64,000 bases of DNA from Rotaria sordida (Eukaryota; Rotifera; Eurotatoria; Philodinida; Philodinidae), in assembly GCA_905250125.1 (NCBI GenBank), contig CAJNOL010000007.1, positions 307,741 to 371,740 on the forward strand, read 5' to 3'. The notes under the pieces are model-generated. The model did no database searches. It was not told where the DNA came from and worked only from the letters and a program-made list of their open reading frames with translations. Of this stretch, positions 34,845 through 47,300 are shown piece by piece. The translations under genes and the position numbers were made by a program. The stretch's first letter is position 1, and each line of letters starts with the position of its first letter.

Positions 34845-35231
34845 TTGAATTAAACCAACATATACATATATTTATATGTAATGTAAAAATTTTTTTTTTG
34901 TTTTGTTCAATCTAGAAAAATAAAAATAAAACATCAGGAGGTCTTATTGTTATTATCCACCTGTTTTTAATGTAATATGATCTTTTTTATTTTTTTTCAC
35001 ATTTCTATGTGAAAAAAAATATTTTTTCGATTTATCAAAATCAACATAGGCAGTGACATGCGGTGTTCAAAAACATGATGATATTAGTATGAACGGCATC
35101 GAAGAGAAAAAAAAGAAGAGCCTAGCACATACGACTAAATCAAATTTGCTACTTTGGTCGAGGAAGAGCAATAGCAGTAATAGTCGTATCTTCTTGCCTA
35201 ATCGATCTACGGACATGATGTGTTGTGCGCA

Positions 35232-35262
<31 letters not shown>

Positions 35263-35292
35263 AAGATGCGAATGCGAACGCGCGCTCGCGCG
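35232..35292. repeat. (AG)n microsatellite followed by CpG-dense patch
   Basis: About 15 AG units interrupted once by CG (35232-35262) are followed within a few bases by an alternating CG-rich stretch ending near 35292. This is the most GC-rich short stretch in the spacer. Confidence 0.75.
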
Positions 35293-36876
35293 TAGAAGAC
35301 GTATTATTTTTACAAACTAACGTCATTACACGACCACCGACCGAACACTGATTTACATAAACAGACGACTGACTCTTCTTCCGTCCAACTGAGATAGAAA
35401 AGAAGCAAATGCAACATGTATTAATAAATATATTTTGATTATATTTCGGATTGGTTCTCACCTGTTCATATAGAACAAGAAAAAACTAAAAGGTGATTCG
35501 TTCATGTGACATTTTTTATCTTACCTTGATAGCAAATGAAAAAAAGTCCACCTCAATTGTTTCTCCAATGATAAGCACCGAATAACTACCGGACATATAT
35601 AAATGCAAAAAAAAAAAATGAATTCTCTTTTTCTCGATTCTTCTCCTTTTTTTTTTTTTCTTTATGTATGTTACTCTTTTGCTTCTCTATTCACGGGTTC
35701 GCTTCGGGCGTTCATCCACCGCGTTTGCGTTCGCCCGAATTTTCTTTTTTTTTTGTTGCGAGGTGGGTGACATCGAGAAAAGAAGAGACAGCAAAGAAAA
35801 AAACTCGAAGGGATGGATTGGTGCATAGAAGAGTATACTATAAAAAAAAATGCAAAAAAGAAGAAGAAGCGACCGAAACAAGAAAAGACAAAGCCCTCGG
35901 TGAACGCGCGAGAAGAAAAAAAAGAGAGGTGAGAGGAGACTGGTTGGTCCATTTTGATAATTGGAATGAGGACGACAAGGAAATGCTGTCACCAGTCAGG
36001 AGAGAAAAAAAAAGGAGAGATAGAAAGAAACTCGATTCGCGTTCTTCAGAAAAAAGAGACAGAGAGAGAGAGAGAGACAGAAAAAAAATGTGTATATACC
36101 GAATCAGGTCAACAGCACGTCCCACCCAACAAATCTCATTGCATTCATTTTCCCGTAATTCGAGCAAACTCGTCTTCTCGTCTTCACATATATATATATA
36201 TAAATATAATATAGAAGACAAGATGAGGAAAAGAAGATGCATGCAACGCGTTATCTAAAGGTTTTCAATCACATACATAGTCTGCGCCTGGTTGACACAT
36301 ATTAGCATTGCTAATCGACGTACGCATTCATTGCTTGTCTTCACTCTTTTTTTTCTCTACACACCGAGAAAAACTCTCGAATAAAAAAAAAAAAGAAAAA
36401 GAAAACGGCAACAATCTTCTCCTCTTTAGCTCGTTGTCTGTCGGTGCTTGCACACATCGGCACACACTCTCATTTCCGTAGTTCAACGGGAATAGACGAA
36501 CGATGATGCATCGGAAAACGAGAGTAGGCTAAGACGCACACACACACATACACACACATAGCACATCATCGGAGAAAAAATGTCAAGAAAAATTTGCTAA
36601 TTCCATAGGAATGGTATACGCATAAGAGAAGAGAAAACTTATTTGTAATCTCGTGAGCCAAAAAGATTGTAGGAAAAAAAATATTTTTTGATAAGAAAAT
36701 CAATATTTAATGTTTCTTTTTGTATTTTTTTTTCTCAATACTAATTCAATTAGATTTAAGGTTCAATTTTCAAATTATACAGACAACAAGAAAACCAAGA
36801 ATATTTATTTTTCAATAAATATCCTTATCGAATTTATTATTTTCGTATTTGAAATATCAAAAATATCATTTTGCTT

Positions 36877-36878
<2 letters not shown>

Positions 36879-36922
<44 letters not shown>
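36879..36922. repeat. (AAT)n microsatellite
   Basis: About 14 uninterrupted AAT units. It produces polyasparagine and polyisoleucine in overlapping open frames that should not be taken as genes. Confidence 0.9.
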
Positions 36923-36924
<2 letters not shown>

Positions 36925-37025
36925 GATACTATGGGGTTTTTTTTTCCTATATTTCATATGAATATTCTTTACATACCTGCCAGTCAGTTACTATCATATT
37001 GTCTTGTATATCGATGTGCAGTCAG

Positions 37026-37054
37026 GGAAAACATACAGACAGACAGACAGACAG
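37026..37054. repeat. (CAGA)n microsatellite
   Basis: A short run of CAGA tetranucleotides followed by GAGATAAATAGACACA. It is a simple repeat. Confidence 0.7.
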
Positions 37055-40000
37055 AGAGATAAATAGACACACCGTGAAAAAAAAAAGAATTGTAGAATGT
37101 CAGCAACAACAAGCGATGCTATGCTACGAACGCATTTTGTTTGCTATCTATATTCTTTCTCTCTTTACCGTTCTTCTTCGTTTTCTTCTTCTTCTTCGAC
37201 GATGATGATGATGATTATGATGATGATGGGTATACCGCGTTGCAAACGAATAGCAGAAGGATGATATTCTACCTTCGGCACACACGAAAGAAGCTGCTGA
37301 TATGTGCATATGTATGTGTCTTACCCTGTTCTGATGATGATGCTACTGAAATGAAACGTGTGCTACGTAGGAGTGGTACATTACAATGAGACGTGAGAGA
37401 GAGAGATGGAAAAGAAAAAAAAATCTAAGAAGAAAAGCATAAACATATACACATTACTCTCGCACCAATCATCGTACGTTTTCATTCTGTTCTGCTCACC
37501 TCTTATAGGTGCGCAAGAAGCAGCACTAAGAAAGAGAAGAAAGAAAAACAGAAAACGAGAAAAGTAGAAATGGTCATGTTCTTCCTCGATATCTTTTTCT
37601 TTCTCTCTCTCTCTCTGTCTGTCTTTCTTTTACATGCACACCTCTTATCAGCTATAAGTCTTTTTTTCTCTTCTTACACACACGTGCCTGATTATCGTCA
37701 CCTCTTCTGTGCATATTCTGATATATGTTGTTTTTGATGGGTTAACCTCATTACGTGAATAGAAAGTCTATAACTTGTAGAAAAAGACATAGAAGGAAAA
37801 TCACACGTTTAATAAGATTTTTCTATAATGTGTATTGTCACACATTGCGCATATGTGCTGCAGCATATACAACTAATACCGTGTCTAACATGAAAAGTAT
37901 GTACTGCGGGGGCATGAAAAAGAAGCGAGGCGGCACAAAAAGCGTGTATATATATGGTACTGCTGTCTATTTATGCGTGTGCGACGTGGGTAGTATGATT
38001 CAAAAATTATCAGATTAGAAAATAAATATCAGCATAAGTATAATTATCACAATAAAAGATTTATTTTTTACAATGAAAAAAATCTAACATAAAAAATCAT
38101 ATTAAAAACATTGGAAATAAACACAATTTTAATGTATAGTTGATCTAATTTTCTTGATGAATTGATGAAAAATAAGAAAATAAGTCAAGATAATTTTCGA
38201 ACTATCTCTGTTTGACTATTCTCCTTTTTTTTTCCCTTATTACAACTTGATGAGTACAAAATATGTTCTACCGGTCGAGCTTCTCTGTTCGTCCTGTTCT
38301 TTTTATATATTAATCTATTCGATAGTACCGTTTCTTTCTCTCTCTCTCTCTCTGTCGTTTTCTTTTCAACACCTGGTGCCGCTTTGGAATAAGACGAAAT
38401 ATTATTATTATTATTCTTTCATTACATCACTCATACCTTTCTTTTCCCAATTCTAGGGATGCAACAATCATCGTTTGTCCCATTTTCTTCTTAGCAATAT
38501 TTATTTTTCTTGAAGAGAGAAGTCATCTAGTATTTCGTTTACTTTATAATTGAAAGATGATGAGATGGCAGATGCATATATACGTATGGAGGCATCCATC
38601 CCAAGATAGATAGAATAAGAAAAAGAAGACGAAGAAGAAAAAGAATATACCGGTGGTGCTGCCATTTGCAGAAAGAGAAGAGATAAACAAACGTACCTCT
38701 TCTTTCCTTTCGCATACGAACGATAATGGAAGTGTGTACCTTCTTTACCCTCCAGGAGCATCATGGTGGAACGCAAACATTATCAAGCAGTCAGGCATCG
38801 AAGAGAGTGAGAGAAGAAAATTTGTAGATAATCGACGGGAGCATACATATATATACACTTGTCATACAGGTGTTGACGGTCTCAAGCATTGAATTTTGTT
38901 GATGAGGGGGATAGGCGAAAGTTGAACAACGACGATATCTCCTGCAAGGTATATATATACAATCAAATCGATTCTACCAAGTGAACGTTTATATATATAT
39001 ATATATATATGAGTATACATATACATACACTGATAACTAACATACTATGCATATGACCTTCTTGTCTCTATATGAAAAAGAAAAAAAAAAGTAAATCAAT
39101 GATATACAAGAGAGAAAACCTTCCTTTACCTTGTGTTACATGATGTCATCATCATTGCAACCTGTTGTGCTACTATTTTGTCTCTTTTTTTTCTCTTTGC
39201 TTCATGTTCGAGATAGGTGTGTGCAACAGCTTGTTAAAACCTTTTCATCATTTTTATTTTTTCTTGTTTCACTCATTTTTTCCTTTTTTTTTTTTATTTT
39301 TTTTTGTTTCCATTTTCTATTCGAAAATTTTTGGTACGAAAAAAAAAGAAGAAAGAATAGTTTGATTATTTTTTATTGATGTTGTCTACGTGATCGGTTA
39401 AGATCAGAAAACTAACAAAAGCTATTACTAGAGTTATAATTGCAATTTGTACTATCATAGGCAACACATCTTCAATGTGAATTCGCTTATGCGATCTATT
39501 GTTAAGATAATATATCTATATGTATATAGTCAGACAGAACACCTCATTGTCGTTTTGATGACGAATAGAATAAGGAAGGCAAGACGATTGGATTACAATT
39601 AACGATAATGGTGTTGAGAGCGTGACACACATGTATACAGAGGCCCTACTTGTACTCGTTCACAATATAGCAAGCTTTCCTCTTGAATCTTTTGTGAACA
39701 ATAGACGTGTTTATATTCGTTCTAGACGATCAATGATGCATGATTTTTCAGTAGTAGAAAAGAAAGAAAGAAAGAGACATTAAGAAGATTCATTGTTGCA
39801 TCTTTATCTTATTTTTTTTCTTCTTTTTTGTTTTGTTTTTTTTTGAAGATATCGAATAAGAAAAAAAGAAAAATTAGATTTTTTTGTTTTCTTTCTAATA
39901 ATCACCACAGGAGTTTTCTCTCGTTTTTTTTTTCCTATTCGGAAACGCTCCTCTCAATTAAACTATTGATTGTATTCGTCTACGTAGACATCATGGGTGA

Positions 40001-40617
40001 GTGTCTATCGTTGATAGAACAAGGGAGGAGAGAAAGGCGGAGTCTACAACTACTACTTGTTGTCGTATGGCGTACAATATCTAGTTAAATATACACACAC
40101 ATATACAGTCACTCGATGCTAAACTAATTGGATAACGAACAAGAAGGGAGTACAACCCTTGTCCCACCTGTTGTCTAATTTATTGTTGTTCTTATACTTT
40201 AAAATAAAATATAAACTAGGTCACCGATATAAATCTATCAGTAATTCATTTCCGATTTAGCGGCACCCATTCTTTATCTTTATATATTTAACCAAGACTG
40301 CTGTTTTCTATTATTCTATACCTTATTTTCTTGATAAAATTGCGCACACTTGAACTCTTCCTGTTTCCTAAACACGAAGACGCATCGTTTACAGGATTAG
40401 AAGATCGAAGATATATTGTTCACGTGTCAATATAATTGACACATCCGGAAGAGAAAACAGCAGTCACATATTTATGTGAAAAAAGAACTAGATTTTAATA
40501 AACGAAAAAAAAAAAAAGAACAAGAAAATAAAAAATTATATTGATTGATCATTTCAAATATTTATATCATTGTCAAACAGAGATCTCCTTCTGCTCATTG
40601 TTGACAAAGTGTATGTA

Positions 40618-40634
40618 TGTGTGTGTGTGTGTGT
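40618..40634. repeat. (GT)n microsatellite
   Basis: About eight GT units, followed some 210 nt downstream by a (CA)n run at 40846-40866. Because the two are complementary, they could pair as a hairpin in RNA. Confidence 0.75.
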
Positions 40635-41199
40635 GTCTGTGGTGAATCTCATGATCCCAATTAGAATACAAGAGCAATTAAAATTAGAATCTCTAGACGC
40701 GTGTGCTCATCCCGTGATGGGATAATGGCCTGATTGAGGTGTCGTTCTATGTATATATCTATCTATGTCTGTCCCTTGACAATTTTGTTCAACAGCAAAC
40801 TCATTTGTGTGTGTGTCTTTTTTCTGATAAGAGTTGACTTATCAACACACACACACACACACACACTCATTGCCTATCAAATTGTCACCGTTCATTCAAT
40901 TCTATCTTGTTCAAAACTTAATTATTTACGAACGAACGACGAGAGAAGGAGGTGCAAGAACATGCAAACTTATCGAAGAAAATTGAAATTGAATGTAGAA
41001 GATACTAATTGTAACAATGTCCACATGTTCGCTTGAAAATTTGCAATTAACATTTTATAAATTCATTTTTTTTTCTTTCTTTCGCTGCCAGATTAGAGAA
41101 TTACTATATCAGATATATATTTATGTATTTTTATTCATAGCGATATACAAGAAAAGTATTGAAATAAAAAAAAAACAATATTTCAACAAAGATATTTGA

Positions 41200-43205
41200 T
41201 CACTGCCAATGAAAATCACCAGCAGCACCTAATCCTATATTGTTGTCAACATTAGGACGTGTTTCATTTTCATCCGTACGATGAGATACTTCATCCAATA
41301 GCCAATGTCTGTAAAAAAAAAAGAAACAATCAATCTAAATTATGAAGAAAATTATGTAAAATTATACATACAAAAAATGAGGTGTTTTTAAAATACGAAA
41401 ACCACCTTGTTGATGTGGAAATATATCTTCAAGAAAATAATATATATGACCAACAATAATACCCATTAAATCAAAAATAACTGAATTTCCAAGTAAAAGT
41501 GAAAATGCAAATAGTACCCAAGGTAAATATGGAGCTTGAAAATTAAACAAACCAAAAAAATTCATCCTAAATAATCAACATATGAAATAATTCCAAAAAC
41601 TAATTGTTCTTTTTTTTTTGTTGTCTACAAACCTAACAAAAGGATTTCGACGACTCCAAACATAGACTAACATAATTGTTAACGATGAACCAAGAAAAAC
41701 AATATTAACAAATAATGCCATTGATATCATTAATATTCCACCAAATAGAAACATAAAAAGAAAATCTGCAGCACGTCCACGAAATGAACCCTCTTCAAGA
41801 TGACGACAATAACGATATGTAAATAATAAATTAAAAAAAAAATTAAAACCAATTCCACCATAAAAACAAAAACAAGTTATTAATCTCCATAACTATAAGA
41901 TTATTAAAAAAAAAACAAAACAAAATGAGAGAATTATTAATTTTATATGATTTGTTTTTATTACTTGAAATTTTTTAAAAACTAATTCTGGATTAAAATA
42001 AAGTTGATAAGCTGTAATAAAATCTAATTGCTAAATAAAACAATAATAATAAAATCAATGAATATATATTTCTTTCCGGCAGATGAAAATTACATTTCTG
42101 TTAATCGTTTTATTTTTTATTTATTTGTTTTTTTTTTAAACTTTGATTTATTGTGAAATAAAAGACAAGCATGTCGATTTTTTCACTTTAATGTATTCAA
42201 GAGAGGCGGATTGATTACACACCTGATATCATATTTATGCATGATTAGATCTCTTTCTTTTTCTCTCATCTACATAATAATGTTATTACTTTATATTTCC
42301 TGCTGCCGACTGAATGATGCCACGCTTCAACACCCGTTCGAGATATGAAATACACGAGCAGTGTACATCCGCATCTGCTCATTCATAGGTCCATCAATAT
42401 CGCACGTTCAATAATGTTTGTTCAACGAATTTCCGTTTAGAAAATAAATGATCAGGCTTTTATTGTTAACTTTAATTATGAACATACATATAGACGAATT
42501 AACTTCAACATGATAGGTTTCATTTGACAGAAAAAAAAAGAAAGAGTGTAGATTGGGAAGGATGAGTACAAATAAATAGGATGTGCTTCGGTACTTATTG
42601 ACGATTGTTCAAGTGGCCTTTCTCTCTATTTACCTCTTCACATAAGTGACGATAGCTCAAGGCAACCTTACATTCTAAGCAACCAGCCATCTGCCATCTT
42701 AAAGTAAAAGAGTGAGAGAAAGATTGGCAAGGAAAAAAAACTAGCTAAAGGGATTATTGAATAAATATATATAAAGAGGAGAGAAGAGAATCACTTTAAT
42801 AGAAAACATAACTTGAGATTGTTCACTGAATATAACGGTACTAATAAATAAATCTATATGATGTGGCAGTTGTTCTAATTGCAAAAATATCACACTTTTG
42901 AATCTTTTTTTATCATATTCCGACACCTGACAAATTACGACATCGATCAATTACTTCGTCTTTTTCTTTTTCCTATCCGATTATACATGAACAATTGAGC
43001 TTTGTAATTGAGATATATCAGAAATTGACGAGCAGGTTGTGCGATTTAACAGGGCGGAATAATGATATGAGAATTTCATATCGAAAAAAAGAGAAAAAAG
43101 AAAAAGAAAATCTTCACTCACTACTGCAAGTGTCGTTAAAATACATGTGGTTGTATAAGCCCGTGTGATGGGCGGAATGGAAAAATATTCTTGTTGAAAT
43201 GCCAT
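41200..43205 (-). CDS. DERL2: Derlin-2 (ER-associated degradation membrane protein)
   Basis: This rhomboid-family pseudoprotease of the ER membrane helps to retrotranslocate misfolded proteins to the cytosol together with the p97 ATPase and HRD1-type ligases. Five exons on the minus strand join in phase: 43122-43205, 41965-42030, 41633-41892, 41372-41566, 41200-41308. They encode 237 residues, matching the family's 239. Diagnostic stretches are [31 protein letters not shown], the WR motif in [40 protein letters not shown] and [12 protein letters not shown]. The GxxxG-type helix contacts expected of the rhomboid core are present. Intron 1 is long (42031-43121) without an obvious insertion, while the others are 55-70 nt. 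The short C-terminus ends in GDFHWQ rather than the vertebrate p97-binding SHP box. The assignment to Derlin-2 rather than Derlin-1 follows from overall similarity. Confidence 0.94.
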
Positions 43206-44319
43206 GAAATAAATTTAGAATTTAATCCATAATCATTATAATTTTGTTCGATAAGAATAATTATCTAAAAAAGGAAATAATAGAATTGACTTTTAAGAAA
43301 ATGAAATCATATCCACGTTGCAGCTAAACATCTTTAAGCCTGGTGTACCAATCAATCGGTATGAGACATTGAATAACAGATGTCAGTCGTTTGTGGTTAA
43401 TATTACGAAATATATAAAAAAAAAACTGTCAATAATACTTTCGAAGCAAGTTCAGTTGTTTCTTTATTTCAATAAATATTAAAAGATATCCGTTTGACAA
43501 AGAGAACTGAAGAAGTAAAAAAAAATTAATAGAGAATTGTTTTTATTAACTAGTTTTTGACTGAACAAAAAATTCTTATTGTTCAGTTGAATTATTATTC
43601 AAATGATTTGTCTTTTCTTAAATAAACTAATTTGAACAGATTTATTATGTTAAATGATGATAAGAAATGTGCGAGCTACAGACGTAGTTCAATGTGTATA
43701 TATTATATGATGAATTAATATAGGAATGAACAAAAGTAAAGAAACACATACGATCACAAAAATTATTTTAAATAGAATGTTGACAATGATATTATATATT
43801 TCTCTAATTAATCATAATGTAACGGTTTTAGTTTTGTTTTAGCTTCTTAAATTTTTTAATGCGTAATATAATGCCGTATATATGAACAAACAAGAAAAAA
43901 AAACGAAGGACAATATAGAATAAATCAAAATAGATTGAATGCATGCAAGAGGATCTAGAAAAAACAAGAAAGAAAGATCACGGGTTACACGAAAAGAACA
44001 AGAAGAAGAAGAAGAAGAATGGTTCTCCTAAACATGTATATGTTATATATGTATTTTTTTACCTAAAAAAAAAAGCGAATTATAATTTAGAAATCAGTAT
44101 GTGTATGACAATATCAAACGAAAAACCAAAGAAGAAAGGAATGCAACTATATATCGTCTTCGTAAATATTGAGAAAGAGAAGAAAAATCGCTCGAGCAAA
44201 CACAGACAAACAAAAAAAAAGGACATTTACATATGATGAAGAAAAAAAACGAAACACACACTCAAATGTTTGTGAGTTTTTTCTTTTGTTTGTTTGGTTG
44301 TCAGGAAAAAAATATTTTT
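43206..44319. other. Intergenic region Derlin-2 to clathrin heavy chain
   Basis: Both neighbours are on the minus strand. The part next to 44319 is the clathrin 3' untranslated region and the part next to 43206 is the Derlin-2 promoter. It is AT-rich with poly-A tracts. The lysine-rich plus-strand frames at 43943-44417 are low complexity. Confidence 0.55.
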
Positions 44320-47300
44320 CTAATATCCCGAATAACCTGGTGCACCACCATATGATGGATACATACCACCCATACCAAAAGCTGGTTGTTGATAAACACC
44401 CATACCAGGTCCAGTGATCATTAATGGACCTTGAGCTACAAGAAAAAAAAACATTCAAATCAATTTCAATTTATTTTTCTTCTTTTTTTTTTGTTGTATT
44501 ACTTACCACTGAAATCAATTGGTTTTTGATCATTAGCTGTTTCATTTTCTGTACGAACTTGATCAGATTGTTCAAGTTTATCAACCTAATTTAAAAAACA
44601 AAGATCAATTTTATTTAAAAGAAAAAAAAAAGAAAGCTGTTAGCGTAATCTCTGGTGGATTAAAATGCAAAACACGATGTAGTTGTTGTTGGTAATCATA
44701 GAGAAATTATTTTATTCTGTCTATTTTGGGACATGTTTCTTCATTATCCTTTGAGTTAATCCTTTAGAAATGCAATAACCAAGTATTTCATATATTAGGT
44801 TTGCCGTAGAAAGATCAAAAGAAAAAAAATATCGAAAACAAGGTGTAGGTACGAAAGAAGAACACATCCGCACTTATATCTTGAAGATCAAAACAGTTGT
44901 AATTCAATATCATATGAGCAATATTGTCGAACAATATTATGATAATCTTATAAATGTGATGAGATATTTAGATGATTTATTATTTGTTTATTAAACAGAA
45001 AAAAAAACGACACTTTATTATAACTTCCTTTTATTTCGTGACTTGTGTTTGATCTCTATTAGAATATTAGTATGTTGCCATATAATAAAAAATGTTTCTT
45101 GCTAGTCAGCATCTTCTAAAGCACGTTTCAATTATTTTCCATGTCGATATTTTCTTTCGACCTTTATACGGCCAATCATACATGATAATGAGACGTGATT
45201 AATATACGGTCTTTGACCTTGTCATGATTACATCTGTGATGACTCGTTGCTAATGAGGAAACCTTCATAGGTGTCAAAATCGCTTGTCGATCGAGACAAT
45301 GTTTATTTGATGAGTAATAGACAAGTCTAGAATGGTTTATTTTTTCGAGCCTTCATGTTCTCGAGATATCGAAATTTTACTGATTGTTTCAATAAAAAAC
45401 TATGACAACGTGGAAAATCAACTTTCGATTGCAAACTTTGCACAAACAAAGTTCTTAATGAGATTATTTGATTATGTAAATTTTAGTTTTTCTAGGGTTT
45501 TCGTTCTAGAGATGTAAATAAATGAACAAAATTTACTTTTATATATGAAAGATTTTCGGATATTGAATATCTCAGGATAGAAGACACTAGACAAATTACA
45601 ACTTGCTGCATAAATCGTATTAAACATTTTGTTCATACAAATTTTGAAGTCGAAATTCGAAAGTTGATTCTCCACATGACTACAACTTTTTATTAAAAAA
45701 CTTAGTAAAGTTTCGATATATCAAGAACGCAGGCTCGGAAAATCAAATCATTCTAGACTTCTATATTACACACATAAAATGAACATCATCTCGATCGAAA
45801 AGCGATTTTGATATCTGAAGAAATTCCCTTGTAAGATGTCCGTCGGAATCTATATTTCTATCTCTCTAGATGTCAACACTCCTTCTGGATCGTATTTCAC
45901 AAAAAGAAAAATGAAATTTTATTTTTACTTTTGTAATATATTCTCGCATAATTTGAATCATATAAGGCATAGCAAAATCCATAATATCATGACGCCAAGC
46001 AAGTTCAAGTATAACATCAGGTCTTAAAAGATCGTAACATTGAAATAAACATGCACCAAAACATTCAAATAATTTTTCATCAAGAAACCATGATATTAAA
46101 TCTTCAGCTATTTCATATTGTCGAGATTCTGATGCATAAGTCATTGCATCCTTAAAAAAAAACAAAAAAACTCTTGTCAATTATTGAAATATTGAAAAAT
46201 TTTTGTTTACTTTATATAAACGATCTTTTTTACATAATTCAACACCTTGTTTCCATCGATTATTTCCTTTATAAAGATAAGCTGATATACGACGAAATTC
46301 AATTAAATCATGTTTTTCAAGACGTTGTGCTAATGATATATTATCAAAATTATCATATGCATCAATTGAACTTCTTAAACCTTGATAATCTTCTTCTTCA
46401 ATTAATAAATTATTTAAAGCTTCATTAATTGCTTTATTATTTATATTTTGTACTGAACGTAAATATGGTTTAACTAATGGTAATTGTTTTACTTTAAGAA
46501 AATAATTAACAGCACGTGTATGGTCAAGACGTGGTGATAATATTAATAATAAATCATTTAATAACATTGGTTTAAATTCCAAATAAAAATCAATTGATTT
46601 ATAATATAATTCAATATTAGCTACTTTACCAATTATATCTTTAAAATGATTTTCACGCCATGCTTCAGATGGATGTGCCATCATTGTTAATATAGCATTA
46701 TCATATTCTTCATATTTATCATAAAGAAAAACAAGTTCAGACCATAAATGAGCTTGTTCACATGCACGAAGTACCTTTAGAAAAAACATAAATTTATTTA
46801 TATTAAATTTTTGATTATATAAAAAAAAAACTAATTTACTTTTGGTTTTCGTACACGTGACCAAAATAATTCTAAATGTTCACGCATTTTTTGTGGTTTA
46901 TATTTTGAATATAATATAGCTAATTCAGTAAACATGCCAATATGTGCACGTTCATGACCAAGTGATGCTTCAAGTAATTGTATTAATTCTTCAAAATAGC
47001 CACGATTTTGATAATAATTTATTAATTCTTCAAGTTCTTCAGCTTGTACAACTATTTGTATACCGCACATTTGGGCAAGACGAAATTCTTCTTTATCAAT
47101 ACAAGCAAAACAAATCTAAATGATACAAAGAAAATATTTTTCGAAAAAAAATCAATAACTAAAAAAAAATCATACTTCTTTCCACGTTTTTGTTGAATTG
47201 GCTTTACGTGCACTATCAACAGCACCTTGATAATCACCCAAATAACATAATGTAATAGCTAATTTAGCATAATTAGATATATTGTTATAAAGAAGTTTAG

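Larger units (their letters stand above)
34845..41199. other. 6.4-kb gene-free, microsatellite-rich region upstream of ZEB
   Basis: No exon is supported on either strand. The DNA differs from other spacers: it has dense simple repeats, long purine-only and pyrimidine-only stretches, and a CpG-dense patch (CGAACGCGCGCTCGCGCG at about 35275-35292). Simple repeats include (AG)n at 35232-35262, (GA)n near 36060-36076, (AAT)n at 36879-36922, (CAGA)n at 37028-37052, (CT)n at 38337-38353, (AT)n at 38990-39010, (GT)n at 40618-40634 and (CA)n at 40846-40866. It lies upstream of a developmental transcription factor gene and probably holds its 5' leader and regulatory DNA. The open frame of 196 codons at 35668-36258 is low complexity. 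Confidence 0.6.

Noticed and set aside
35668-36258. Open frame of 196 codons on the plus strand
   Set aside because: Its composition is Lys/Arg/Glu low complexity that follows purine-rich simple repeats; overlapping frames of similar length occur on the other strand, and no domain or splice context supports it.
36849-37205. Plus-strand frame with a polyasparagine run
   Set aside because: It is caused by the (AAT)n microsatellite; the remainder has no recognisable features.
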